NCBI GenBank assembly: GCA_029239355.1
Contig: JAQZAZ010000014.1
Span: 1-62,259 of the forward strand
Source of the DNA: Sphingobacterium sp.
Lineage (GTDB): Bacteria; Bacteroidota; Bacteroidia; Sphingobacteriales; Sphingobacteriaceae
Reading direction: 5' to 3'
DNA: 62,259 nucleotides
Part shown: piece by piece, positions 36,112 to 45,379 of the stretch
Position numbering within the stretch: the first letter of the stretch is position 1
How the letters are laid out: each line of letters starts with the position of its first letter
Notes under the pieces: model-generated
Databases searched by the model: none
Told to the model about the DNA's origin: nothing
Seen by the model: the letters and a program-made list of their open reading frames with translations, nothing else
Program-made: the position numbers and the translations under genes

Positions 36112-36185
36112 TATTTACCAACATTGTTGACAAGAACATGTCGGATTTGTTTCGTCTTGTTCAATCGGAGTTCTGAGGCGAACCG

Positions 36186-37430
36186 TTAGGGATCCAGCGG
36201 CTCATCCGGATCAATTGTGAATGCTTCATCTTTCGCCTGAAATTCGATGATAACATCCGAAATTCGTTTTCCAAGACTGTAGGGTACATAACCCAATTCG
36301 CGGATACAACGGTCGGCCATTTTTTCTACCGCATCGATATGTGCCTTGCTGCTGTTGACAATGGCAAATTTATCTTTAGGAAATCCATAGTTCAATAGTA
36401 TACGGGCAGTATTGCGCAGATTTGTTGTTGTATGGCGGGCATGCGGATCGATCAAGATCGCCTGTTCAGGGACTCCCATGACATTGATCAAGTACTTTTT
36501 CATCTCGATTGCCTCGATATGAGCCGTTTTATAAGGGTGTACCTTTCCACCAGAAAGTACAATAAAAGGGGCCAATTTTTCAAAATAACTACGGGCAGCC
36601 ATGCGTGCTCGCAACATACCGCCGGGACTGATCGGCTGTCCATAGATTTCAGGGCCCGCACCGAGGGTCAACAACAGGCTGTAAGGGTAGGCTGAAAAAT
36701 TCGTTTTTTTCACTTGTTCAAACGCCTTTTTATTTTCCAGTGCTATCAGCGGCTCCAATTGTGCAGCGTCCCAACGCTCATTGATCTCAAGCAGCCTTAC
36801 CGCTGTCATCATTGTCATAAAAAGCGCCTCCTTCCCAGTCGGAATATCTTTTAGCACATCCTGACGTACTTCATCTAAAAGCTGAAAATAAGCCTTACGA
36901 TTCACATCAAAAGAAATTGAATCAATCTTGGGATAGTTGGGCCTCTTGCCGCCACCATAGACATCAACAACATAGTTCATGGCGCCAAAGTCCTGCAACA
37001 GCGCCTTCTTAAGATACACTTTTGCAGTCTCATCTCTTGGTATACCATAAGTCTTTGATGGCATCAAAGTTGATTCAACCAGTTCTGCCAATTTACTGTT
37101 GCCCTTGATCTGACTTGAAATTTGCTCAGCCATGAGTTTGATCTCAGAATCTTTCCATTTAAAAGCTTCCAGAAAACAGCCGAGATCCGCGCAATGATCA
37201 CTACCCTTGAACCGGTCAAACCGCTGTTTCAACAATGTTGAAACGACTTGGGATGCACAAAGCTGCTGTGTTAAGGCAGGATCCTTTAGCAACAGATAAG
37301 TCGCGTAATAATTCTTGCGGATTACCCAATCCTGCGGACCGGCAGGATTGGGTTGGGGTTGGCCTTTGGAAATGTGCATTAGGCATATTCCAAAAGTCAA
37401 CAAAATGATCTTTTTAATGACACCGCTCAT
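36186..37430 (-). CDS. DUF218 (YdcF/ElyC/SanA-like) exported protein in a SusCD operon
   Basis: 414 aa with signal peptide (cleavage near SKGQ). The C-terminal part (about 225-400) is the DUF218 fold: LLLTLGAGPEIYG, FIVLSGGKVHPYKTAHIEAI, ILIDPHARHTTTNLRNTARI and FAIVNSSKAHIDAVEKMA, with the conserved Gly-Gly, His and Thr-Thr-Asn residues. The first 220 residues are a helical extension not seen in E. coli YdcF or SanA. The gene starts 12 nt after SusD ends, so it is co-transcribed with SusC-SusD and probably acts on the same ligand. The biochemical role of DUF218 proteins is poorly known. Confidence 0.8.
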   Translation of the reverse strand: MSGVIKKIILLTFGICLMHISKGQPQPNPAGPQDWVIRKNYYATYLLLKDPALTQQLCASQVVSTLLKQRFDRFKGSDHCADLGCFLEAFKWKDSEIKLMAEQISSQIKGNSKLAELVESTLMPSKTYGIPRDETAKVYLKKALLQDFGAMNYVVDVYGGGKRPNYPKIDSISFDVNRKAYFQLLDEVRQDVLKDIPTGKEALFMTMMTAVRLLEINERWDAAQLEPLIALENKKAFEQVKKTNFSAYPYSLLLTLGAGPEIYGQPISPGGMLRARMAARSYFEKLAPFIVLSGGKVHPYKTAHIEAIEMKKYLINVMGVPEQAILIDPHARHTTTNLRNTARILLNYGFPKDKFAIVNSSKAHIDAVEKMADRCIRELGYVPYSLGKRISDVIIEFQAKDEAFTIDPDEPLDP

Positions 37431-37441
37431 ATCCGATTCTA

Positions 37442-38962
37442 TTAATAGCCAGGATTTTGATACATACGCTGTGGATCCAATTTATATTCATCAAAAGGAA
37501 TTGGATAGTACCGATCTTTTGTAGTTATATTGGAGATTTTAGCATTCCCATAATCCGCCTGGTTTTTAGTTTTAAAGTACGTCACCAATTCCTGTGGATT
37601 ATAGTTCCGGATTAAGTCAAACCAACGTTGATTTTCGAAAGCCAGTTCCACACGGCGTTCGTGCAAGATCGCCTCCTTTAAAGTCGGGTATTTTGTCCGA
37701 TAGCCATTGTTTAACATCGATACTGCGTAAGAAGGCAATCCGGCGCGTTCACGTACCTGATCCAATAGTGCGATCGCTTCAGCTTCTTTACCCAGATGGT
37801 ATTTTGTTTCGGCCAGCAACAACATCACATCGGCATAACGGATCAGAATCCAGTCGTTTCCACCCCAGCCGTCAACCCCCGCCTCGGCACTATTATCTCT
37901 AAATTTGGTTACAAACCAATCATTCACTTTCGCGTCCGGTGCAAATTTGACCGAAAAATCTTTCCGGATGTCATTTTGCTCATAATCCTTTATTAGATCT
38001 AATTTTACAACTTCTCCCACTCCAGTTGAAGTAAATCGCGAGTTAACCGACTCTCCTCTCGCCTGATAATTACGAGCAATGCTTGAACTGTAATTTTGGT
38101 CGCCTTGTAGATACTGTACCTGAAAAACCAGTTCTTTACAAGACATCTTTTCTTTAACATCAAAAACTTGACTATAAGGAACTTCCTTCAATCTACCAAA
38201 AGTTCGCATTTGATAGGACGCATTGAGATATTGTTCCGCTTTTACAAGATTTTCTACAGCACTTGTTGTTTGCGTAGCTCCCAAAGTCAAATACACTTGC
38301 CCTAGAATAGCATTCACGGCAGCTTTTGATGTTCGACCTACCGCGTACTCTTTCTGTGTATTAGGCAAATCACTTGTAAGCGCCTCAGTTAGGTCCTTAA
38401 TAATTTGCTCATAGATAACCGATTCCTTCTGACGAAAAGCCAGTTCATTTGCCTGTTCTTTACTGGTCACCTGAACTGTTGACATGGGAATATCACCGAA
38501 TTTACGTACCATATGAAATAGTAATAAAGCACGTACAAATTTTGTTTCAGCCATATAACGTTGTTTTAGTGCCTCGCTTGAAAAAGAAACTTCGTCAATA
38601 TGAGTTAAGACAACGTTACAACGACTAATTCCTGCATACATCGCGGCCCAATGTGTTTTCAGATAGGTGTTACTTGGCAACAATGAAAAGTCATTGAACT
38701 GGAACGGTTCACCGGCATTTGATTGGTTATCGTTACGCCCTGTATTATCCGAACGTTCTTCATTATATAGTGTACTACCTTCACCAATTGTGCTACCTGA
38801 ACGCAACGTCTGATAAAGACCATTAACAGCTAATAATACGTCATTTTCAGATTTAAAATAATCGTCAATCTGTACTGCATTTGGATCTTTTTGGTTTAGA
38901 AAATCTTTGCTGCATGATGATAAAACAAACAACGCAAAGGGTAATAAATATCTTTTTTTCAT
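37442..38962 (-). CDS. SusD/RagB-like lipoprotein (SusC-SusD-DUF218 operon)
   Basis: 506 aa, lipobox VLSSC (Cys near 17). Typical SusD_RagB layout: KDFLNQKDPNAVQIDDYFKS, FVRALLLFHMVRKFGDIPMS, WILIRYADVMLLLAETKYHL and HERRVELAFENQRWFDLIR. It binds the glycan handed to the SusC encoded 176 nt upstream. That gap is larger than in the other four SusCD pairs of this window (11-18 nt); no gene or strong hairpin was seen in it. Confidence 0.95.
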   Translation of the reverse strand: MKKRYLLPFALFVLSSCSKDFLNQKDPNAVQIDDYFKSENDVLLAVNGLYQTLRSGSTIGEGSTLYNEERSDNTGRNDNQSNAGEPFQFNDFSLLPSNTYLKTHWAAMYAGISRCNVVLTHIDEVSFSSEALKQRYMAETKFVRALLLFHMVRKFGDIPMSTVQVTSKEQANELAFRQKESVIYEQIIKDLTEALTSDLPNTQKEYAVGRTSKAAVNAILGQVYLTLGATQTTSAVENLVKAEQYLNASYQMRTFGRLKEVPYSQVFDVKEKMSCKELVFQVQYLQGDQNYSSSIARNYQARGESVNSRFTSTGVGEVVKLDLIKDYEQNDIRKDFSVKFAPDAKVNDWFVTKFRDNSAEAGVDGWGGNDWILIRYADVMLLLAETKYHLGKEAEAIALLDQVRERAGLPSYAVSMLNNGYRTKYPTLKEAILHERRVELAFENQRWFDLIRNYNPQELVTYFKTKNQADYGNAKISNITTKDRYYPIPFDEYKLDPQRMYQNPGY

Positions 38963-39138
38963 CTGTTCAATTTTTATAGTTTAGGAAAGATCTAAATCTT
39001 GAATTCTCTCCGTTATTTTTGCTTACTGACCGCTCCCAAAGTAGAGGTTCCGTCAGCCTCATTTTTACGATTTGAGACTATTAACAGAGAAGATCAACAC
39101 TGGATTTCCGTGTTTTCAATAGCTTCTCAATCACGCTC

Positions 39139-42100
39139 TTAGAAAGTGACTTTTACACCAAGATTATACGATCTGACCAATGGATAAAGTCCATAATCCA
39201 CTCCTGGTGTTAAATTACCTCGTTGATTATAATCCGGTTCTGGATTATAGCCCTTGTATTTGGAGATGGTAAATGGGTTATCCACAGTAGCATAAACCCG
39301 TAGGCCTGAGAGTGTAAGTTTCTCCGCTAGGCCTTTGGGGAGGTTATATCCTAGGGCAATATTGGTCATTCGTAAAAACGAACCATCCTGCAGGTAAAAA
39401 TCGGACAGTCGAGTACTGTTACTCTGTGTACCACCACGGGAAGCTCGGTACACCTTACCATTACCGGGGTTTTGTGCGGAGCGGTAACGTTGTGCGACGT
39501 CGGCATACTGGTTGCCGGAGCCCTCCATGTTATAGAGGTAATAATCATATCCATCGAGTACTTTATTGCCTTGAGAACCATTAAATGATGTTCGTAGGTC
39601 GAATGATTTATAACGAGCACTTAATGCGAAGCCATAAGTAAAGTTTGGATGTGGGTTGCCGATCACCCGTTTATCGGCATCATTGACTACACCATTACCA
39701 TCTACATCTTCAAAATAAAGATCACCGGCTTGCAAAGGCGTAGATGATGATGCTGATGGCGCTACGGTTTTGTAATTGTCCTCTGTTGCCACGCCAAGCA
39801 CTTTAAAGCCATAGAACATTCCTATTGGGCTACCTTCTTGCGTAATATGGGTCAAGTAAGAGCGTTCAGCTCCATTCGTTAAGATTGTTGCTCCCCCTCC
39901 CAAATCCAACACTTTGTTCCGGTTGACGTTAATATTTCCGCTGATCCCCAGTTCAAATCCATTCTGACGAATCAGTGTTGCATCGAGCTGTAAATCAAAT
40001 CCTTTATTTTGCACCTTAGAATTGGGCAAGTTTGTTAATATTGTCGTTGACCCAGATACCGCAGAAATCGGTTGATCAAACAGTAAATTAAATGAACGGC
40101 TTAAATAAAAGTTGGCCATAATATTCAAGCGACCTTTCAACAAACCAAGGTCAAGACCGGTATTGTATTGAGAAGTTGTTTCCCAGCTTAGATTGGGATC
40201 AAATACATCACCTGCAGTATAACCTGTTTCTACATCATTCCCTATGATGACACCTGCCGGCGAGTTAAATACCGAGACGGAACGATATTCTCTTATATTG
40301 TTGTTACCACTACGGCCCCAACTTGCTCTGAGCTTCAACGTAGATTGCTGTCCTAACCAATCCGTATAGAAATCCTCATTGGAAATTGTCCAGCCTCCAG
40401 AAACTGACGGAAAAGTTGCCCATTTATTATTCGGACCAAAGCGTGAAGAGCCATCGGTCCGGATGGATGCTGACAGGAAATATTTCGAATCAAAACTATA
40501 GTTTACCCTACTGAAATAAGATTGAAGTGTTGTAATACGTTTAAAAGTATCATCTTTTAATAATTGGAGATTGGATGGATTAGCCCCTTTATCCGTAATT
40601 TCTCCAATAGCATCGTTACTAAAGCCGTTCGCTCTGACACCTTGATAATCGTAGTCAGCGCGCTGGGCAGAGTACCCCAGTAAAGCCGAAACCTGATGTT
40701 TTTCTCCAAAAGTTTTGTTATAATTTAAAGTAGTCTCCAAAAGTTTGTCCAACTCATTTTTTGTCTTAGCATCCGCGTAAGCAGCAGTAACCGCCTCAGG
40801 AGAATAAGGTCTTTTATCGCCATTTGAGATACTTGTTGGACGGTAATAATCGTACTTTTCGTCATATGTAGATAAGCCACCATTCACCTTTAAGTTTAGT
40901 CCATCGATAATTTTAAAATCGGCGAAGGCATTATAAAGTCCCCTTTTGCCACGCCGGTTATTTTTGATTTTAGTAACGTAAGCCAAAGGGTTCTCAGGAT
41001 TTTGTATCCCAAAACTACCGGCCGACAGCTCTCCCATTAAGAATTGTGCATACGTGCCATCCTCATTATAGACAGGTAGGGTCGGCAAGTAAATTAAGGC
41101 CGCCATGGAAGGGCTACGATCATATCGCCCAGTGGTCACTTCATTATTGTCGTTGTACGTGAAGGATACATTGGCTCCCACTGTCAATCTTTCACTAACT
41201 TTGCTATCTATATTGGCGCGGAAGTTAAAGGTCTTTTGATCTGTCCCCAACATAATGCCTTGTTGGTTCTGATACGAACCACTTAAAAAAAATCTATTTT
41301 TTTCATTACCACCATAAGTTGACAGGTTATGGCGTTGAAAAGGGGCATTCCGATATAGCGCATCCTGCCAGTCCGTATCGTATTTTGATTTTTTTGCATT
41401 CCCCGTTGTAAAATCATAATACTCTTCAGGAATACTGACTGAACCGGCATTGCCCACATTGGCTACACGGGTTTTGTTATCATCTAGACGTCTGGCGTCT
41501 GACCAAGCGATACCTTTGGTCGATAACAAGTCTCTGTAGGAATTATTACGACCATCGATGAGCAAGTCGATAAATTCTTCAGCATTCAATAAATCAATTT
41601 TTTTCGAGAGCTGGCCAAATCCACCCAACACTTCGTAATCCACACTATTTTTTGCCTCTTTACCACGTTTTGTTGTAATCAATACCACACCACCAGCTGC
41701 GCGCGATCCATATATGGCAGCGGATGCCGCATCTTTGAGGATATCTATCGATTCAATATCATTGGGATTGATATTTAAATTATTTCCAGCGGGGTACCCA
41801 TCGATAACATAGAGTGGATCCGAACCGGCGTTGATAGATCCCATACCACGTACGCGAATCTTGGTACCGTCATAAGGGGCACCACTGGTTTGCATCACCT
41901 GCACCCCAGCTACTTTACCAACTAAAGCTTGTGATAGTTTTGGTGCACTGAGGTTTAGTTCTTCCGCCTTCACACTAGCGATTGCACCAGTAACATCGGA
42001 TTTCCGTATTTTCTGATAACCGATAGAAATCGTCACTTCTTCAAGTGTATTTTCATTGGTCTGAAGGGCAAAGACCTGCCCATTGGATTGCGCTACATGT

Positions 42101-42390
42101 TGCACAAGATTGCCAAATCCGACATAGGTAATACTAAGTTGATCACCGATCTCTGCGTCAATCTGGAAATTTCCTTTTTCATCGGATTGGACAGACTTTT
42201 TACTTTTTAGATTTTGGATGGTTGCCCCCGAAACTGCGTTGCCCTGCGCATCGACCACACGGCCTCTAACGGGATTCTGTACCTGCAGGAACTGCGGCTC
42301 GGTTAGTCTGAGAGGTCTGGCTTGAACAGCGGATGAGCTTGCTGCAATGGCACATAACAACCAAAAGACATTGCTGGCTTGAATTTTCAT
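39139..42390 (-). CDS. SusC/RagA TonB-linked outer-membrane transporter (third glycan operon)
   Basis: 1083 aa. Signal peptide to about 25, short linker, carboxypeptidase-regulatory-like domain about 42-118 (RGRVVDAQGNAVSGATIQNL), plug from EVTISIGYQKIRKSDVTGAI through VRGMGSINAGSDPLYVIDGY and DILKDAASAAIYGSRAAGG, then barrel ending in KVTF. It lacks an STN domain and no ECF/FecR or hybrid two-component regulator is adjacent, so its control is unknown. It is first in an operon with SusD and the DUF218 protein. The genes 5' of it (42528 onward) run on the same strand, with 137 nt between. Confidence 0.95.
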   Translation of the reverse strand: MKIQASNVFWLLCAIAASSSAVQARPLRLTEPQFLQVQNPVRGRVVDAQGNAVSGATIQNLKSKKSVQSDEKGNFQIDAEIGDQLSITYVGFGNLVQHVAQSNGQVFALQTNENTLEEVTISIGYQKIRKSDVTGAIASVKAEELNLSAPKLSQALVGKVAGVQVMQTSGAPYDGTKIRVRGMGSINAGSDPLYVIDGYPAGNNLNINPNDIESIDILKDAASAAIYGSRAAGGVVLITTKRGKEAKNSVDYEVLGGFGQLSKKIDLLNAEEFIDLLIDGRNNSYRDLLSTKGIAWSDARRLDDNKTRVANVGNAGSVSIPEEYYDFTTGNAKKSKYDTDWQDALYRNAPFQRHNLSTYGGNEKNRFFLSGSYQNQQGIMLGTDQKTFNFRANIDSKVSERLTVGANVSFTYNDNNEVTTGRYDRSPSMAALIYLPTLPVYNEDGTYAQFLMGELSAGSFGIQNPENPLAYVTKIKNNRRGKRGLYNAFADFKIIDGLNLKVNGGLSTYDEKYDYYRPTSISNGDKRPYSPEAVTAAYADAKTKNELDKLLETTLNYNKTFGEKHQVSALLGYSAQRADYDYQGVRANGFSNDAIGEITDKGANPSNLQLLKDDTFKRITTLQSYFSRVNYSFDSKYFLSASIRTDGSSRFGPNNKWATFPSVSGGWTISNEDFYTDWLGQQSTLKLRASWGRSGNNNIREYRSVSVFNSPAGVIIGNDVETGYTAGDVFDPNLSWETTSQYNTGLDLGLLKGRLNIMANFYLSRSFNLLFDQPISAVSGSTTILTNLPNSKVQNKGFDLQLDATLIRQNGFELGISGNINVNRNKVLDLGGGATILTNGAERSYLTHITQEGSPIGMFYGFKVLGVATEDNYKTVAPSASSSTPLQAGDLYFEDVDGNGVVNDADKRVIGNPHPNFTYGFALSARYKSFDLRTSFNGSQGNKVLDGYDYYLYNMEGSGNQYADVAQRYRSAQNPGNGKVYRASRGGTQSNSTRLSDFYLQDGSFLRMTNIALGYNLPKGLAEKLTLSGLRVYATVDNPFTISKYKGYNPEPDYNQRGNLTPGVDYGLYPLVRSYNLGVKVTF

Positions 42391-42527
42391 AAGTAGTGCA
42401 TTTGATTTATGGGTACAAGGTTACAAATGCAATATGAAGCGAGTATCAATAAAAGGTTAATAGTTTTTAACTAAACCGGGTTAGCACACAATAAAACCTT
42501 AACAAAAAGGTAACACGAAAGCAGAAA

Positions 42528-42845
42528 TTAGCGTTTCTTTTTTCCAAAAAGAGGGCGAAGAGACAGGTGTAAAACAAGGTATATAACTAGTGCGACAAGG
42601 ATATTGCCGATCAGTTTAAGTGGTTTAAAATCTTCAAAGCCCATATATTCATCGCGTTCGACATTGTAGCCTGTACCACTTGAATAGAATTCCCAAGGAA
42701 ATCCAATGATTATTTTACCATCTACATGCAAACTATTTTGGTAAGAAATGGCAGTCAAAACAGCAAAAATACAAATAGTACCGGCCACTCCTTGGAGGAT
42801 AGCTGGTACTATTGCTGTTTTATTTCTGGGAATCATCGTATTCAT
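42528..42845 (-). CDS. Small two-helix membrane protein, unknown
   Basis: 105 aa. Two hydrophobic segments at about 12-32 (IVPAILQGVAGTICIFAVLT) and 76-96 (LIGNILVALVIYLVLHLSL), with a roughly 40-residue exported or cytoplasmic loop between and a basic tail (GKKKR). No family recognised. It follows the 231-aa gene by 59 nt on the same strand and could be the last gene of the unknown operon or independent. Coding status is supported by clean membrane topology and a positive-inside tail. Confidence 0.6.
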   Translation of the reverse strand: MNTMIPRNKTAIVPAILQGVAGTICIFAVLTAISYQNSLHVDGKIIIGFPWEFYSSGTGYNVERDEYMGFEDFKPLKLIGNILVALVIYLVLHLSLRPLFGKKKR

Positions 42846-42904
42846 TGAAATAAATATAATGATTGTTTTTTACAACCGTTTAACATCTTGTTTCAGCTAT
42901 CTTG

Positions 42905-43600
42905 CTAAAGATCCGTTAAGAAAAAAGAATATCTTCCATCCACATTTCGAACGATCATTTTATTTTGCTGAATGAAACCATACAATACGTTTTTTAAATG
43001 TCTTGGATAAATCTGAAGATGTACTTGTCCGGTATCCTTAACTTTCCGAAACAGTTGCCACGGAGCCGCACCATGAGCAAAGAAATCGCTGTCTAAAAGT
43101 ATATCAATTTTTTGTCGTACATGCAGCATCGCATCCGATTCAAGTTGGAGATCTTTTTGGGGCTTCCACGCTTCTAATTGTAATTTTGGTGCAGGAGGTT
43201 GATTAGCCTCCGTCTCAAAAGTCCAAGGTACTTCGATCGTATAGCTCCAAGTTACCTCATCCTCTTCGATATATAGCCGGACAAGGCGTTCTTCGGAGAT
43301 TTCATATTTTTCGCGGTGAAATTCCATTGCTTCAATATGTGAACTCGCATATATCCGATCCAAAAGGATGGATTCCTGAGCTAAAAATTTTCGGACCTGA
43401 AATATTTTCTCAAAATCTAGATAAGCATGATCAGCTTTTCCTAGTAGAAACGAAAGTTCTTCGGGTCTCCATTCTTGTTTTATACGGCGCTTGAGATAGG
43501 TATACCAAAGCTGGAAATCATGTGAATACATCATTCCAGCGTAGGAAGTTTTTATTGTAGATTCGGTATTCATACTAGGTATTTTCTTCTTTGTCATCAT
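42905..43600 (-). CDS. Unknown 231-aa protein, paralogue of the 217-aa protein
   Basis: No known family recognised. An early segment (about 25-75) WYTYLKRRIKQEWRPEELSF, then LLGKADHAYLDFEKI, aligns with the 217-aa protein at 44720-45373 and looks like a degenerate XRE-type helix-turn-helix. The C-terminal part (DILLDSDFFAHGAAPWQLFR) also matches that protein's end, so the two are full-length paralogues. The start overlaps the preceding gene by 26 nt, indicating translational coupling. An internal Met (MNTEST, about residue 10) is an alternative start that would reduce the overlap to almost nothing. Confidence 0.7.
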   Translation of the reverse strand: MMTKKKIPSMNTESTIKTSYAGMMYSHDFQLWYTYLKRRIKQEWRPEELSFLLGKADHAYLDFEKIFQVRKFLAQESILLDRIYASSHIEAMEFHREKYEISEERLVRLYIEEDEVTWSYTIEVPWTFETEANQPPAPKLQLEAWKPQKDLQLESDAMLHVRQKIDILLDSDFFAHGAAPWQLFRKVKDTGQVHLQIYPRHLKNVLYGFIQQNKMIVRNVDGRYSFFLTDL

Positions 43601-43946
43601 TTTTCATAATCTCATGAATTCGATCCTCCAATACCTTTTTATGCCATTTTTCAAGAAGCTCCTTGGTTTTCCCGATAGGATCATCACCACCGGTTTCCAT
43701 CATTTCCACCCATCTTTTCGCAAAGTCTTCATATTCAAACATTATCCCCTTCGATTTTGTGTATTGAATCATATATTCCATGGCAAATAAATTGGCCCAT
43801 CGGTGAGGATCGAGGAATTCACACATATACTGGGCAATATCAATTTTATTGATAAATTCCTGAACCACCTCTTCGGGTGTAAAATTGAAGATATCACAGA
43901 ACTGTGTAAATTCAGTGGTTAAATTAATTTTTTCTAATGTTTTCAT
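43575..43946 (-). CDS. Unknown 123-aa acidic protein
   Basis: No family recognised. The N-terminal 45 residues (FTQFCDIFNFTPEEVVQEFI) resemble the start of the 264-aa protein next to it (FKLICELFGIAVPAFIQLFL): an aromatic, Cys, short gap, aromatic pattern followed by an amphipathic helix. The remainder is helical and charged. It lies 7 nt after the 264-aa gene and overlaps the 231-aa gene, so it is part of one operon. No signal peptide, probably cytoplasmic. Confidence 0.7.
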   Translation of the reverse strand: MKTLEKINLTTEFTQFCDIFNFTPEEVVQEFINKIDIAQYMCEFLDPHRWANLFAMEYMIQYTKSKGIMFEYEDFAKRWVEMMETGGDDPIGKTKELLEKWHKKVLEDRIHEIMKNDDKEENT

Positions 43947-43953
43947 TGGTTTG

Positions 43954-44748
43954 TTATAATGTGTTATCCTCCACTCTATTTTCCAAAAAGTCGTCTAGCC
44001 ATTCCTGATAGATCGCAACCCGCTGCTCAAGCCCACGATAAAAAAAATACCGTTTGTTCAACTCCTGAATCTCCATAATAAAATTTTTGAATCTGGCTGA
44101 ATTACGATATTCCAAATCGACAATATGACCGTACCCATCGTGAACCCGAATAACAAATCCAAGAATGGGATTATATTCGCCTTCATCCAAATGAAGTTCA
44201 GCAAGATAACCCGGTATGGAAACCAGCTTCATCATCCCATTGATATAATGGGACGGATGCGTATTGTTTAGAATACAGGTCAATAAGAAGTCCTTGCTCA
44301 GTTTGAAACAGGTATTTTCATCCAGATAAATAATATCTTTCATTTTTCTTCCTTTTGATAAGATATCATAAATTTGCCCTGTGATTACACGCCCCCTATT
44401 CCTACGTTCCGTGATGCTATAATTTCTATTTAGGCCCAATTTTACCTGACGCTGTATCAATTTTACACCACGTTCTTTTTCCACTTTGTCCAATTTGGTA
44501 GGAAGAGGATCTGTTCCCAGTTTGAACTTATCATCAATAAAGCGGATACCCTTGGTGACCAGATTGAAGCTTGAGTTATCCGTAAAATTTTGATCCATAA
44601 AAGAGTAATGATCCAAAAATAGCTGTATAAATGCAGGAACCGCTATACCAAAGAGTTCGCAGATCAGTTTAAAATTCCGAGGTACCACCAAGGGTACAGA
44701 TTGCATATCTTCCATTTTTCTATTTGTGTTGAATATAGCGGTAACCAA
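43954..44748 (-). CDS. Unknown 264-aa protein
   Basis: No family recognised. Starts could be the Met at 44748 or the internal MEDMQSV (about residue 12), which would remove the 29-nt overlap with the upstream gene. After the CELF helix shared with the 123-aa protein there is a basic stretch (GVKLIQRQVKLGLNRNYSIT) and a C-terminal segment LNKRYFFYRGLEQRVAIYQE that vaguely recalls RteC-type regulators of Bacteroidota conjugative elements; I do not rely on this. No signal peptide or membrane segment. Confidence 0.7.
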   Translation of the reverse strand: MVTAIFNTNRKMEDMQSVPLVVPRNFKLICELFGIAVPAFIQLFLDHYSFMDQNFTDNSSFNLVTKGIRFIDDKFKLGTDPLPTKLDKVEKERGVKLIQRQVKLGLNRNYSITERRNRGRVITGQIYDILSKGRKMKDIIYLDENTCFKLSKDFLLTCILNNTHPSHYINGMMKLVSIPGYLAELHLDEGEYNPILGFVIRVHDGYGHIVDLEYRNSARFKNFIMEIQELNKRYFFYRGLEQRVAIYQEWLDDFLENRVEDNTL

Positions 44749-45373
44749 AACTTCTGGCCTTAGATTTACGAAGAGGTGCTAGTCCCTTCTTTCCTAGCAT
44801 AAGTTCCAGTTCCTGCTTTAAAACGTTTACCCGAATTCCGTCCCCGATATTTTTTTCAGCGCAACGCCAGAGCTGAAGAGCCGTACAATATTTTTTGAAG
44901 TGCCCCTCTTCTAATAAACTCATCAGAAGCAACTTCGTAGCGTGGTGATCTATTTCAATTGTTTCAGCATCACGAAATTTATCTTTATTTATTGCTTCCA
45001 TAAGTCGAAAAAAGACAATGGTCTCCACCTCATTGATAAAATATTCCATTTGATAATAGCGGACACCCTCTTCCTCCCAAATGGACATTTCAAACAGATA
45101 AGCGGATCGCCTATCAAATGCATCGATCTCCAATTTTCCTTGATTAAATACCCAATGGAGATGAGCCATGACCTCCAGATTTCTAATGGGAATTTTTAAT
45201 TCCTCCATATCCTTGATATAGTTTTCATCTTGCCCCATTAAAAAGGCCAGCTCTTCTCGAGTATAGCCACTACTTATTCGATTCAATATCAAAAGATAAA
45301 TTGTGCCTGCATAATCCATAGAAAATTCAGCTCGAAATTTTCCAATTACAGGGTTGCTAGTTACATTATCCAT
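44720..45373 (-). CDS. Unknown 217-aa protein with XRE-like segment
   Basis: Residues about 30-60 (RISSGYTREELAFLMGQDEN, then YIKDMEEL) have the spacing of an XRE helix-turn-helix, but with substitutions that leave DNA binding uncertain. The C-terminal region (LLMSLLEEGHFKKYCTALQL) parallels the 231-aa protein. It starts 6 nt after the NTase/HEPN-like gene and is first of the four small genes. A regulator or a structural partner of the large protein are both possible. Confidence 0.7.
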   Translation of the reverse strand: MDNVTSNPVIGKFRAEFSMDYAGTIYLLILNRISSGYTREELAFLMGQDENYIKDMEELKIPIRNLEVMAHLHWVFNQGKLEIDAFDRRSAYLFEMSIWEEEGVRYYQMEYFINEVETIVFFRLMEAINKDKFRDAETIEIDHHATKLLLMSLLEEGHFKKYCTALQLWRCAEKNIGDGIRVNVLKQELELMLGKKGLAPLRKSKARSFGYRYIQHK

Positions 45374-45379
45374 CTTCCT

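Noticed and set aside
43954..44748. RteC-like regulator call for the 264-aa protein
   Set aside because: Only a short aromatic/basic segment recalls RteC, and no conjugative or tetracycline-resistance genes are present.
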